Positions 37,335 through 49,492 of a stretch of DNA of 64,000 nucleotides are shown here, piece after piece (within the stretch, counting starts at the first letter, position 1; each line of letters begins with the position of its first letter). The notes below the pieces were generated by a model, which saw only the letters and a program-made list of their open reading frames with translations, was not told the origin of the DNA and did not search any database. Both the position numbers and the translations under genes were made by a program. This stretch comes from Muraenolepis orangiensis (lineage: Eukaryota; Chordata; Actinopteri; Gadiformes; Muraenolepididae), in NCBI GenBank assembly GCA_027704905.1, contig CM051018.1, forward strand, positions 19,283,866 to 19,347,865, written 5' to 3'.

Positions 37335-38560
37335 GAGTGGGATGGGACACACACACACACACGCACACACACAGACTCCAGGCTTCCGACATGGATGCAG
37401 GCCAACCTGTACTGGAGGAGGAGGAAGACACCCAGGCTTCGTCAAGTACACAGATTCACTTTTGACGGGAATCGCGTCGAGTGATGCAGGAGATTCACAA
37501 CTTTATATGCAGGAATGGGACATCAGGAGGGGGGGGGGGGACGAAGTTCCTCCAACGGATGCCTCGATTCTCTTAATTTTTTTATTTCATCCTTTTATTT
37601 TTTTAACAATTTACGGACAGAGGACTCAGGATTGGGGTGTGTGTGTGTGTGGGGAGGGGGGGTGGTTTGCAGAGTCGCCCCGAGTTTGGGTGGGAGATGC
37701 CAAGCAAGAGCCAGCAAAAGCACGTCTGTCCAAGGGGCAGACAAGGACGACGGACGACCATCGTGTATACAAGACACACACATTATGGACCGCTCGACTC
37801 AAGTGGTCCCCACGGCAACAATACTTACATCACTTGTATGCACATCCGAGATAGACAATAAAAAATAAGACAGAGCACTTCAGCGTTTTTTTAAAAGAAA
37901 AGGTAAAAAAAAAAAAAGATGACATTTTAATGCTTTTTTGTGTAGTTTTGTATTTCTCATGCAAAAATCTTACTGTACTTGAATGTCTTTATTTTATTCA
38001 ACGTGTTTGTGGTTTGTTTGTTCCCCCCCTCGTCCAGCTATTGCGGCCCAACTACCCCCCCCCCCCCCCCCACTGTAAATGTACTCCCGTCGCAGTATCT
38101 AACTTCTTTCTGTGAAAGAGAACACGAGGAAACACTACACGGTTCCTCCAGCAATGTTGGCTTACATTTATCGTTCACTTTTAAAAGAAAAAAAAGCTTT
38201 TTGGTTCACAAGACTTGCCAAGTCTCCCATGTATAGCCTACGTGTCGAGTTTTTTATTTTTTATTACGTATACTTGACCTGAACGTTTTGCCGTCGTCTT
38301 ATGGTGTTTGTGGGTGTAATAATACTCTAGGTTTCCCTCTGCAGCGGTTTGTTGGTTGAGTCACGATGGTCTGTTTGCCTTCATCGTGGAATGCCACGGT
38401 TGTTTGTTTTTTTTATATACATTCACAATGTAATTCATGTAGAAATGTCTATTTACAGCTCCGTCTTGCACAATTTGTACTTGTTGTAAACTTTTTTTTT
38501 TTTAATACTATGGTATATCCAACTCAAATGGACTAATAAACCATTTTCATTTTTTACTTG
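37335..38560 (+). other. fbxo11: fbxo11 3' untranslated region
   Basis: Follows the stop codon at 37332-37334. It contains short CA, GT and C runs, and AATAAA signals near 37858 and at 38535-38540. The second is the likely main poly(A) signal, being followed by a T-rich stretch. Confidence 0.7.
38535..38540 (+). terminator. fbxo11: fbxo11 poly(A) signal AATAAA
   Basis: Canonical hexamer with a downstream T-rich stretch, facing the msh6 poly(A) signal about 370 bases away. Confidence 0.65.
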
Positions 38561-38911
38561 TATGCAAGTTCTTGGTCAATTTGCAGATGTCCATAGTGAT
38601 TGTTTTAAGATGTAATGAGCAAGTCTTGTGAAAGCAGTTTCTTAATAACTTATGAAAGTTAAACCTGGTTTCCCCAACATTGCTGGAGGGAAAGAAACTT
38701 ACTCAAATTAAGCTGAGACAAGTATACAGTGGTATGTTTTGTTCCCCCTCTATCTGTATTTGTTTCCATACAACCTAAATTGTATGCATGTATCATAACA
38801 TCTAGACTTAATATATTGTGAAGTATTCAATAACCTTTATGTAGGAGATAGTGTGAATTAAAGGGGTTCATTTTCCTACATAAGAAATTGTAATTTTTTT
38901 TTTAAATAAAC

Positions 38912-38917
38912 TTTATT
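38912..38917 (-). terminator. msh6: msh6 poly(A) signal AATAAA
   Basis: TTTATT on the plus strand, 100 bases beyond the msh6 stop codon; the A/T-rich run downstream on the minus strand fits. This implies a short msh6 3' UTR (about 38890-39016) and about 330 bases between the convergent transcripts. Confidence 0.65.
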
Positions 38918-39016
38918 AGATCATTACAGTACTGGATTATATTTTTTTTCAAAGCGCTATGAAATGGAAAACATTGGAACAAGTACTAGAAAAAGAAACC
39001 CGAGAACAAAACCTGT

Positions 39017-42000
39017 TCAGACATTGCTGATCGCTTGAACTAGTGAGACAAAGTGGGCTTTTCCCAAAGTGGAGTCTTCAGCAAATTGGCAGAGCTTCCT
39101 GTGAATAGAGGGGAAACAAAGACGGGATCAGTAATTTAAAATCTTCCTCCCAAAACCCGGCCAGTGAAATGTATTGCACCAACGATGAATCGCCAATTCA
39201 TTAGGGTATAACTGGCGGGCGGATGATGAACAACACGTGCTGTACCTGAAGGCCCTGAGGCTGACGGTACTCTTCTCAAACTCCTTGGCCTTCTGGTGCC
39301 CTGCCTGGATCACCTCCTCGGGCAGATTGGCCAGACGTGCTGCGTTGAAGCCATAGCTCTTAGGACACGCCCCGGCAATGAACTTGTAGAGGAAGGTGAT
39401 GGTCTCTTGGCTGGGATCCTCGCACTCGTTCTCTACCATGCAGGCCTAAAAAGGAAACACACGGGTACATTTATATGTGCGAAATTAAAAGGCCGCCTAT
39501 TTGCAATATATGGGTATACTGATTTGTATTTAAGGAACAAAAAAAATGGAATGGAGGGCAGTCAAATGTGTTTTTAGGTCATAGATTGGATAAAATGCAA
39601 TACAATGTATTCTGCGTTCTGGCATAGTATACACAGTATACACTCTTGGGAGCAGGGACAGTGTAGTGGCTAGGTTGACTCTGGTCCCCATGTCTAGTCT
39701 ACCGGTAGGCATCCTGAAGCAAGATGCCCTCAAACCCCAACTGCAAGAATGCAACTAAATTCACTGTAGGTCCCTTTGGGTCGAAACATGCATGAATGAC
39801 GAAAGACTAACGTATTGCAACGGATCTAGTTGGCCTCCGCAGGCCAGGACGGCTTCACTCACCATGTGCCCCAACCGTACTGCAGGGTTCTTGGCGTAGT
39901 CTTCCACCAGAGAGTGGTAATGTGTGGAGAAGAGGGTGCGACAGCCGATCTTCTCCGCAAGCTCCTTCACAACGGCACTGGCGATGGCTGTACCATCGTA
40001 AGTAGCCGTGCCCCTGCCTGTAGGGACAAATTTACGAAATTGTAGGAAATGAGAAGGCAATGTGTTGTTTTGCGTGGGTGAAATTGGTTGTTGGCGAAAA
40101 ATGTAATTGTGCGCCAGAAACAATATTTGAATGGCACGGTGAAATGTTTCAGCACAATAAGAGATTTGGAATGAGTAGTATTTAAAAAAAAATAAAATTG
40201 TACTCCCAATTTACTGTCAAAATCACTAAATACTAATTACAAAAATTATAAATACGAAATTCTTGTTTTTCTCTCCTGCAGCATCAAACACTCACCCAGT
40301 TCATCTACAAGCACGAGGGAGTGTTCTGAGGCATGGTGCAGGATACTGGCAGTTTCACTCAACTCCACAAAGAATGTACTCTCCCCTGGAGGCAACAACC
40401 AAAAGAAAACACATTTGTGGTCGAGGTACGGGAAGAGAACTGTGGAGCCTTTAAGAAAGACGTCCATCGAGAGCGAGTAAGGCGTGGAGGAAGGCGGTGT
40501 GTGGGTGATGTTTTACCAGCCATGATGCGGTCGGAGGCTCCCAGACGAGTGAAGACTCGGTCGACGGGGCTAAACCGGAGGCTGTCGGCAGGAACGTAAC
40601 AGCCGAGCTGTGCCAAGATCACCACCAGCCCGCACTGCAACACAGGACACGCATATAAGAAACACAGAGATTCAGGAGGTTATCCCCCGGAGCTTTTTAC
40701 AACGCTTATATTCTGCATTCTTGCTTGAAAAGATCAAAGGAAAGCTATTTAATTAATGCTAGCGATACACCAAATTGCCCCATATTGACACATTTTGTCT
40801 TCAGGGCGTGCTCACATTTAATATATTTATTATTATATATATATATATTTAAAATGGCACAAAAAACGTACTACCAATATTTGTTTTATGATAGTTGAAA
40901 TCGACCACAGCATCATCTACCTCTGCCTAACAACATGCCCACCTGTCTCATGAGGGTGGACTTGCCGCCCATGTTGGGCCCCGTGACGAGGACGCAGGGG
41001 GCGTGGCCGCCCGCCCCTGTCCCCTCTTCTTCCTCTTCTCCGGGGCAGTTGATGAAGACGTCGTTGGGGATGAAGTCGTCTCCGAAGAAGGTCTTGGTGA
41101 CGCAGGGATGGCGAGAGCCGCGCAGGTCCAAGAAGGGAGCAGAGCGGTCAGCGCCGCCCTGAGGGAGCAGCGCCTGAGGCCGGCACATGGGTCCTCCGTC
41201 TCCCCCCTGACTGTAGCGCATCAGGCTCAGCAGCACATCTGGGGGGGAAAACAGAAACAGACACAATCAGTTGAGAACTAGCACACATCTTTATGTTTTC
41301 ATACCGTCATCCTTACACCGATGGGAAGTGCATGCGCACTTGAGCCGTAACTTGGATATTATCCAGTGTTTTAAGCAGCAGAGTGCTGCTGTAAATAGAA
41401 CAGTAATGTGTGTTTGAGAAATGGCCTGTTGATAAGAAATCCTATTATGAACACATTATGCCGCCACCGTAGAGCTCCATCACTTACAATGTAATCATCT
41501 CTGCAAGACTATTATGTAATGACTACTAAGTCATTACTGCAAACACTATCTGACTAAAACTCTGGGCCTTGGTGTCCCCAACCGTTAGCCACACACACGC
41601 ACATTAATAGTGTATTCCAAAAGGCAAAAATAATAATAAATTTGATTGCCAAATGTCCATACCTAGCACAGCCATGCACTCCACCCCGGTCTGCCAGTCT
41701 CTGTAGTTCTTATCAAAGTTGTAGAAGAGCCTCCGCATGCAGTCTTTAAGCGCTGCGTCCCTCTTCTCCTCAAAGCCCTGCAGCTCGGAGAACAGGCTCT
41801 CGGTCTCCTTAGTCACGTAACGCTTCCAGCCTTTCTTGGTGGACTTCACATCGTACTCCTCTGGAATATTCCTGTCGGAGATGCTCTCCGGCACCTCCAT
41901 CTGGTAGCGGTTCCGGCCCGTGCCCCAGTAGGTCATGTTCCTACAGCCCAGTCTCTTCTTCTGCCGTTCGAGGTAGTCCTGAAGATCTCTTTCGCAGTTC

Positions 42001-45000
42001 TTGATGTCCCCGAGTGCCTGGTCGAACTCTGGGTCAAAGCCGGTCTTGGGGGTGATGACGCCCGTCGTTCTGGCTTTCTGGTGATCGAAGGCGGTCTCCC
42101 ACCGTCTGAGTTCACCAGAGAGGTCGGGAAACAGGCCCTCTTCACTACCGGCTTTCAGATTCACCACCTGGCGAAGCAGCGCGGAACGAAATTCCCCCGA
42201 GACCTTAGCGAAACCAGAAATGATCTCTTGCATGGTTTTGAAACCCTCCAGGGCAGAGAGGAAGTCTGCTATTTTGCGTTTGCTGTAGGTGACCTCCTCA
42301 TAGAGAACTGCTCTGCTGTCAGGGTGGTCCTGGCCCTTCAGCGGTGTGCCAATGCTGTGGATCTTGCTCAGGAGACGCTCCAGATCGGGGAGTTTCTTCA
42401 GCAGCTCGGAGGCCTCGGAAGCCTCTCCCTGCGCTCCCATCAAATCTTCCAGGGCGTCCAACCGATCCTCAATGGAGGTGGGGTTACAGAGTGGCGCACA
42501 GATCCACTGCTTGAGAAGCCTTTTGCCAAACGGCGTAGAGCAGGTGTCCAGGCGCTCCAACAGGGTCCCCTCCATTCCCCCCGAGCCATTCTGGAGGATC
42601 TCCAGGTTGGCTAATGTCACTCCATCCAGGACCACACGCTGACGTGTCTGGGCAAAAAAGCTGGAGGTGCTGGCCGCCTTCTCCATCTCAACATCAACAG
42701 GGACATAGTCCTCGAAGTTGGCCATGGAGAGCAGCTCGTGATCCACAAAGCACTTCTTCAGGTAGAACATGCATCCACCAAGAGCAGAGAGGGCCAGCTC
42801 ATAGCCCTCCTTGGGGGTGAGGCCCAACGAATCCGTCTCTGAGGTCATGTTCTTCAGGACAGTTGGTAGAATATTACCGCCTGCCTCCTGGTCCTTCCAA
42901 CGCTCTCTTTGAAGTAGTCTTCTTCTGCCAGGGTCTTGAGGGTCTTTTGAGCGTCCCAAAACTGTGTGTTTGCCGTTAGCGCTTCCTGCATTGCAGACGC
43001 CAGCGAGGACTTGAGTACTTTGCGGGTTTCGACCGACGGGTTCCCCCTTTCAAAGAGCACCTGTGCGGGGGCAAAGTGCGCCACCAGGGTGCGCAGGCGG
43101 GAGCAGTGGCGGTCGTCTTGGAACTGGCCCACATGGAAGTAACCCACCGAGGTGTCCACGAAGCTGACGCCGTAGGTGCGGGAGGAGCCGGAGCTCTCCG
43201 CTTCCACTCTCTCCTTCAGACTCAGCAGGTATTTGCTCTGGCACTCCGACGGAGCGCCGTCCAGCACGCTGTAGGTCTGGGTGCCCCGTGTAATGATCCG
43301 GCACACCTCCCTCTTCACCACGCGGTCGAACTTGGTGGGCCGAGCCATGGTCTTACAGCGGGCCTCCATCATCTCCGGGGTCTCCGTCTGCTCCACCCGG
43401 GCCACCTTGTAACCCTTCTGAACCAGCGCGTCCGAATAGCGGCCAAACCCGATTTCCGGGAAGCCCGAGTGGGCCCAGGTGCCCTTCATGAACGTGAGGC
43501 TCACCTCGTTGACTCCGGTCACGGCATCCATGTGGTACAGCTCGTAGAACTTGCCCACCTTGTAGAAGATCACCGTGTCAAACATGTCCGCCTTCAGCTG
43601 CCACCAGCGCCGGATGCCGGGGGTGCACTTGTTCAGGAAGTCTTCGGGCACGTAGAGGCTGGTGGGGTCGTAGTCTTCCTCGGCCTGACGTCGGCGCCGG
43701 CCGTCTTTCCGTTTGCCGTCCTTCAGCCACTCCAGCTTCTCGTGGTCCCAGGCGGTAGCCTCGGCGCCCCCGGGTGTGCCGTTCGCCTGGCCCTCAAAGG
43801 TGTCCGCCGCCGAGAAGGCCGACAGCCGCGACTTGGTGTCCGCCGGAACGGCGGTCACCGGTGGGCGTTTCGGGGTGATCACCGGCGCGGCGGCGGCAGG
43901 CTTGGGGTTTGACTTGGCGGGTTTGTCGGCCGGTCGTTTGCGCTTGACCGGTTTGATCGGGGTGCCAGCTTCGGAGCTTTCACTCTCCTCCACCTCCTCT
44001 GCACTGCTCGCCCCCACCTCCTCCTCCTCCCCTTCATCGTCTTCACTGCTGACTGCAGCCTTGGCCGGGTTGAACTCCTCGCCCGACCCGTCGCTGTCGG
44101 AGGCCACGATGATGCGCCGGCGCTTGGGCTTGTTTCCCTTGTCCACCGTCGCTCGGGAAGAACGGCGACTGGGTTTGGAGGACTTCTCTTCTTCGTCCAT
44201 CTCGTCACTCATCTCTTCATCGTCGCTAAGTGTTGACTTGTCAAGCTGAAAGTATAAATAAGGAAAGAGAAATAAAAACCTTGTAAAATAACTGTTTCAT
44301 AACAATACAGTACATCGTAACAATAATGTACTTAATAATCCAAGGTGGAAAATTCACAAAACAATACAACAAACTCAAAAGGCGTGTTCTGAAAATGACC
44401 TCCATATCTTCCTCCTCCTCTTCCTCAGCATCAGATGGGTCCATGCAGAGTGGCATCTGCAGTCTCTTCTCTGGACTATCAAACATAACATTGTCTGCCA
44501 GCTCTGTGGCATGGCGAATCACCGGCTTTCCACTGAAGAACATGCCGCCACTCTTGGCGTCACTGCTGTCGGAGCCTGCCACAGAAATAAGATGAGCATT
44601 TTCAAAACCTCCTTCAGTATTGTCAGTGTCTATTAAAACAATCCAACCCATAAAAGCGACCCAAAAAAAAAATGCGTTTCAAGCTTTAAGTAGCAGCCTC
44701 ATGCAGTGTTGCACAATTTAATTATCAAACCAAACCAAGTCACCGTAGCTTCATTATATTCCCCACCAATAATGAAAATACACATTTCGATAAACCACTT
44801 GTGCTACTGTTAAACCAAAATAATGTTTATTTAGAAGAAAAATAAATGTAATCCAAACGTCTACCGGCGGCTATGACACTGGCAGTAAGTTAAACCAGGT
44901 CCCACTCACCGAGGTATTCTCGTATGTACTTGCTGCCGACCCAGCCTCTGGTAGGAGGCTCGTCAAAGAAATGGACGTGGACGCGTTGGTCCCGCCCACG

Positions 45001-45756
45001 GCCCCTCATCTGCTGACCGCTCAGGGGCTGGGGCACAACCATGCACGGCCACCATGGATGGCCCTCTAGCTTAGCCCAGACCAGGGAACCAGCGGTGAAT
45101 GGGCACGGAGGGCTGGGCACAAGGTGGTGTGGGCACACATTGTGTACATTATGAAAGCAACTTACAATAGCAACATTTTACCAGTTATCAGTGCAATAAA
45201 AATACAAGAACAATGCATTGATGTACAATACACTGATGTGTTGTACATCAATACAATAGCAACATTGTACTTTAATGCACATCTTTACTTTGGCTCTACG
45301 AGTTGGCCTTTAAAAATACAACTACAGTAATAATTTGTTGAACAAAATGATGGAACAAAAACTACTGTAAGCACGCAAATTAAAGCGTACACACGTGTGT
45401 ATTAGGTTGGAAGACGTGCGTTGGAGAGGACGGTGCGTACAGTATAGTGTGCACGATGCTAACCATGACGTAAACACTTACCTTTCCTTGACGGCCAGAG
45501 CTTTATTATTATTATCCCCAAACAGTTTACCGAATCCACCACCGTTGGAGCTCTTTGAATTGGACTTCTGTTTAGGTTTTGCATGTTTGACGGGCTGGTT
45601 CTGTGCGGCCTGCCTCGCTTGTTCTTTCGGAGAGGAGTTTGACTTCAGCCCGGAGGATGGGACGTCCGCCTCGGTGGGAGAAGGACTCGGCTTCGGCTTG
45701 GAAGCCGGTGGCGGAGACTTGGTGAAGAAATTAAAAAGTGAACTTTGCTTGGCCAT
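39017..45756 (-). CDS. msh6: DNA mismatch repair protein MSH6, ten coding exons, frameshift in exon 4
   Basis: Pairs with MSH2 as MutS-alpha and recognises mismatches and small loops in the nucleus. Exons in transcript order: 45482-45756, 44910-45112, 44400-44575, 41663-44245, 40943-41238, 40517-40634, 40296-40385, 39863-40017, 39246-39445, 39017-39098; exons 7, 8 and 9 are 90, 155 and 200 nt, as in human. A PCNA-binding PIP box QSSLFNFF is at residues 4-11. Exon 2 holds the PWWP domain (WAKLEGHPWWPCMV). The acidic/basic linker is followed by the mismatch-binding motif KFYELYHMD (Phe about 451, Glu about 453). Exon 5 carries Walker A TGPNMGGKST; exons 6-7 carry STFFVELSETAS and LVLVDELG. The exons sum to 4178 nt, two more than a multiple of three, because of the shift near 42905. 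Without it the protein would be about 1391 residues (human 1360). The exon 3 donor (GAG then GTCATT) is weak but gives the correct phase. Confidence 0.95.
39651..39803 (+). mobile_element. SINE remnant in msh6 intron 8
   Basis: GGACAGTGTAGTGGCTAGGT resembles a tRNA-like A-box region. It is followed by CCTGAAGCAAGATGCCCTC, AACCCCAACTGC and CACTGTAGGTCCCTTTGGGT, a decayed form of the body and tail words of teleost SINEs. It ends about 60 bases from the exon 8 donor. Confidence 0.55.
40635..40942. other. msh6 intron 5
   Basis: AT-rich with a TATATA run near 40835-40850; nothing else recognised. Confidence 0.7.
41239..41662. other. msh6 intron 4
   Basis: No repeat or exon recognised. Confidence 0.7.
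42902..42909 (-). other. msh6: Apparent frameshift inside msh6 exon 4
   Basis: On the minus strand the frame reads ...LAEEDYFKE and then leaves the MSH6 family sequence, stopping 16 codons later (stop at 42854-42856). The family sequence resumes in another frame as GGNILPTVLKNMTSE and stays open to the end of the exon. The switch falls in AAAGAGAGCGTT. Two extra bases (one GA unit) or one missing base would explain it. No splice signals flank the site, so an intron is unlikely. Read literally, the product would end at about residue 681, without the lever, clamp and ATPase parts. Confidence 0.85.
44576..44909. other. msh6 intron 2
   Basis: AT-rich, donor GTGAGT on the minus strand; nothing else seen. 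Confidence 0.75.
45113..45481. other. msh6 intron 1
   Basis: Between the PIP-box exon and the PWWP exon. Contains short imperfect repeats of a TACA(A)T...GTAC type near 45225-45275; otherwise plain. Confidence 0.75.
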
Positions 45757-46010
45757 TTTTGTTGGCTTTCAGCACCCTAAAAAAACACGAAATATATGTA
45801 TGTTTTCGTGTTCACTTTCCTGTCCTCTTGTTTACGGCAGGCCTCTCTCTACGAGATACTCTTCGCGGGAAAACAGAGCATGGGTACTGGTCCGTGTGGG
45901 CGGGGAAACAAACATCCTCCAATCAGAAGCGACAACAAAGTAGTCACGTGAGGCACTTTGAGCGCCCTGGACTGGACACGCGCGTCACGTGACGGCTCGA
46001 GATGTCCCAC
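45757..46010 (-). promoter_or_regulatory. msh6: msh6 promoter
   Basis: Upstream of the start codon lie an E2F-like site TTCGCGGGAAAA (45862-45873), a GC box GGGCGGGG (about 45898-45905), a CCAAT motif (45919-45923), and two E-boxes CACGTG (45945-45950 and 45986-45991), the second inside the palindrome GTCACGTGAC. The E2F site fits the S-phase expression known for MSH6. Motifs are seen directly; their function is inferred. Confidence 0.65.
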
Positions 46011-46841
46011 AATACAATTTTTACTTCTCAAAGTAACGACAAATGATGTGCATGTATGTATGCCCTTGCCTACTATACTATACAATATATCATATATATT
46101 ACACTATATATTATATTTAGACTCTTGAACAGTTTCTTTCCCAGGCATCTTATCTTATGTGCTGGTTATTTACCACCAGCAGAGGGCAGTATGAGAGCTA
46201 TATTCTCCACGGGGATGCTACGTTTTCTATGGCTTTACTTTAGCGACTTGACGCTTTTCGTATGACGGCTAGTTGCAATTGACATAGTAATAACCAATGT
46301 AGTGCAACATGGAGTGCACATCACTGTCAGGGTCTATAGATAAAAGCACCTCGACCTATACATGTAGGACGTACAGCAAGCAGTGGTTCCCGACCCCATT
46401 TCTACCTCAGAATATTTTTGCAACCCAACTTTTTGTGCATCTGCTTCCACACAAATGGCTTTTACTCAAGTACCTATAAATCATAAGGCTGTCCATAGTT
46501 CATAGGCAGGATCCGGACCCCAATGCTGGGCGCCCCTGTCATAGAAAGGGACAGCACGACTTCATGCATTGTTAATGAATGACCTTGATTAAAGAGGAGG
46601 AGCGGTGGCCCAGGATGCTGGACTACATCCAAATTCAACCCTATTAATAACGGTAAATAAATCCCCACTTGATAACCCCAGTGACTGTTATCACTCACAG
46701 CTAGAGCTGCAGTAGGCTACAAGCTACTGAAGTTGAATGACCTTTGAACATCAATTTAATCTGATGTATTATCAGGTCTATGAGCTCTATGATCTATTGG
46801 TTTTATGATTATACCTAAGCAACCTCAAGAAATCCTCTCTA

Positions 46842-46843
46842 TC

Positions 46844-46926
<83 letters not shown>

Positions 46927-46987
46927 AAGTAGCTATGTATGTGCACGCATGACGCACGCACACACACACACACACACACGCACACAC
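46842..46987. repeat. (GT)n and (CA)n microsatellites
   Basis: GT run of about 40 units (46842-46923), a short unique spacer, then a CA run; opposite phases suggest an inverted pair. Confidence 0.93.
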
Positions 46988-47027
46988 ATGCATGCATACA
47001 CAGTATAGTTGTATGCACGCGTGTTGT

Positions 47028-47055
47028 TCATTACAGAGTGTGGTGTGTGTGTGTG

Positions 47056-47088
<33 letters not shown>

Positions 47089-47225
47089 TGTATGTGTGTC
47101 CATTATAGTTCATTACAGTGTGTGTGTGTGCGTGTATGTGTGTCCATTATAGTTCATTACAGTGTGTGTGTGTGTGCTCGCGTGCGTGTGCGCGCGTGTT
47201 GCCTGTATGTGTGTCCATTATTCAT
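47028..47225 (+). repeat. Minisatellite with nested (TG)n
   Basis: TTCATTACAG is followed by TG-rich sequence of variable length at 47028, 47110 and 47153; TGTGTGTCCATTAT recurs at about 47094, 47137 and 47209. Confidence 0.85.
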
Positions 47226-48228
47226 TCTTGTCTTGTCACTGAAAACTAACCTCGGCAGGACACCAGGAGAAATTATGACAAGAGTGCGGATGTTGAGGGA
47301 GTATGACGGCCATTAGTATTCAGACCACAGCTGCCATTGCCTTGGACTTCCACCAAAGGAACCAAAAAAATGACAAGCGCATTGTCTTGTTCCTCTCTGA
47401 CCGTCCTCTCCCCACATGTTGTCACTGGGCGATTGTTTAATAAACAGAAAGGCCTTCTTTCTATTTTTAACTGTATAAAATGATGCAACCACATTGAAAG
47501 GATTCCATGAAGAACAATTGATATTGTATTTCTCTCAAGGTCAGAGACACACACCAGGCTGACCACCAGAGACACACAGACACACAGACAGACAGACAGA
47601 CAGACGTGCATGCATACAGACAGTGAGATGCACTAATGGGGCATGGGTCGTCCGCACAAAAAATAATGAATTACCAAGGTGAGCTGAAGTCGTAGCATCG
47701 ATCCATGTCAATGGGCCCTCATCTCAAATCTCAAAACAACCCCGGCGGCTGTCGGAAGTCTACAGTGAACCACCGCTATGTGTCTAATTAGACGCCTTTT
47801 CTTTTATTTTCCTGCCGTGCCGCACTGACAGCTCTGCAACGTCTAGTGTGCTCACTCCCCATGGGCACCATCCCCTTTATGTCTCCAGGGTACCAATCAC
47901 TGATCTAACATCGTCCATACCAAGGTCGGACTAGACCCCCCCCCCCCCCCAGCCTTTGAGTATCAGGCTTCCAGCTGGGTGAACCACTAAGGAAATAACT
48001 TCCACAAATTGAATTCCTTCAAACTCCATGAAGTTGACATTGAGGTGCCTTAGTGAGCTCTGTGTGTAGTGTTTGGGGGGCCCTGTGGCTGGCACCTGAC
48101 ATGTGCCATTGGGCCACTGCGCACATAAAGTTTTCCTTTCGTGCCACATGCCTTAAATGTTTCATCTCTCTGACATTGAACGAACCAGTGCCTTGTTCTG
48201 CTTCGATTTCAACTCAATATATATAGAC

Positions 48229-48263
<35 letters not shown>

Positions 48264-48824
48264 TATATATATATAGACCTGTAGATTGTCCCCTTGGTAT
48301 TCCCCCCTCAGGTGTATGCCCCCCCCCCCTCTCTACAGATATATACAGGTATATATGAATATATAAATGGTACAGTAAGTATTTCACAATTTGACTATTT
48401 AGGCATTCAGCAGACATCTTAAACACAAACGGCGGTGTAGGTATGATTTAAGAGCTAATTTGAGTGTAATTTGTGGCACAGCCACACGCCAGCTATGAGT
48501 GAGTGAGTGAAATGCGCTGAGACAATATCTGTTTTTAGTTTCATAGTTGCCTGCCTCTGTAGATATGAGACAGCTCCCTGCTAATTTCTTACCAATCAGG
48601 GCATCTCTCCCTTTGTTGTTTCGAGGAATCTGTCTGGTCTGTCAATCACCGTTATAACACTTCTCAATGGCGTGGACACGTATGGGAGGGAGGGAGCAGA
48701 GAAGGAGGGAGTTTTTTTTTTTTTTTATCGAATACCTTGCTCCCTTCTGCTCTTTCAACTCTCAAATTGTACAAGATACAATATACAAGATTTGTATTGG
48801 CCATTTGCAACTAATACAATGGAA

Positions 48825-48866
48825 TGCTTACTCCCCATTCCCTCCCACAGTATGAATTTCTAAAAC
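48825..48866 (-). repeat. Dispersed repeat X, copy A (reverse)
   Basis: On the minus strand reads AAATTCATACTG, GGGAATGGGGAGTAAGCATT, CCATTGTA. Copies B (49440) and C (53748) match closely. Confidence 0.85.
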
Positions 48867-48959
48867 ATTACTATAAAAATACTATACACAATGAAAATGT
48901 CTAGTCTAGCAAAGTATGATAGTGTAATATTAATGACAATGTTATGATAGTGGCAGCAC

Positions 48960-49170
48960 TCCTAGCAATTCAGTAGCCCCACTGCCTGTGGATAAAAACT
49001 GTCGTTGAACCTGGTAGTCCTTGAACGGATGCTGCGGAACCGGCGACCGGACAGTAGGGGGGGAGAAGAGATGGAGCCCAGTGGGGCTTAGTGATGGAGA
49101 TGGCCTTCTTCCGACATCTGGTTCTCAAGATCCCCTCAATGCATGTACCTGCAGCAGCTTTAATGAACAT
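48960..49170. repeat. Repeat block between copies A and B
   Basis: GATAAAAACTGTCGTTGAAC and CGGATGCTGCGGAACCGGCG resemble a dispersed element common in teleosts. Probably part of the same insertion as copies A and B. Confidence 0.5.
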
Positions 49171-49439
49171 AGGGGTTAGACATCTCAAGAAAAGTAGTAG
49201 GCTGCGGACAGTGGGTTATAGTACTGTATAGTTGGACTCATTACATTTACTGCACTGCACTGTATCCATGATGCTGCTGCACTACTTGCACTTTAAAATG
49301 CTTTCTAAATGCCTTTTACACAATTCACCACATGCATATATCATCCCTCAGTCACTTTATTGTGCTTTTTATTGTGTACAGTATTGTTATAGTATAGTGT
49401 TTCGTATAGTAAAAGTATACTACATAGTATAGCATAAAG

Positions 49440-49492
49440 GAAATTCATACTGCGGGTGGGAATGGGGAGTAAGCATTCCATTGTACGTTGCC
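49440..49492 (+). repeat. Dispersed repeat X, copy B (forward)
   Basis: GAAATTCATACTGCGGG, GGGAATGGGGAGTAAGCATT, CCATTGTACGTTGCC. In inverted orientation to copy A, about 570 bases away. Confidence 0.85.

Larger units (their letters stand above)
46011..48780. other. Region 5' of msh6, no gene recognised
   Basis: Holds (GT)n and (CA)n arrays (46842-46987), a tandem block of units joining TTCATTACAG to TG runs (47028-47225), (CAGA)n near 47577-47604, a C run at 47936-47950, and a TA-rich stretch at 48217-48275. The piece 47690-47850 is high-complexity with GTCTAATTAGAC, a possible conserved element. Confidence 0.5.

Noticed and set aside
43076..43912. 278-codon frame on the plus strand
   Set aside because: Antisense to msh6 exon 4, which is clearly coding on the minus strand; it is a shadow of GC-rich codons. 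The frame at 43713-44249 is the same case.
46474..46698. 74-codon minus-strand frame as a small gene 5' of msh6
   Set aside because: No recognisable domain and the surrounding sequence looks like a decayed dispersed repeat.
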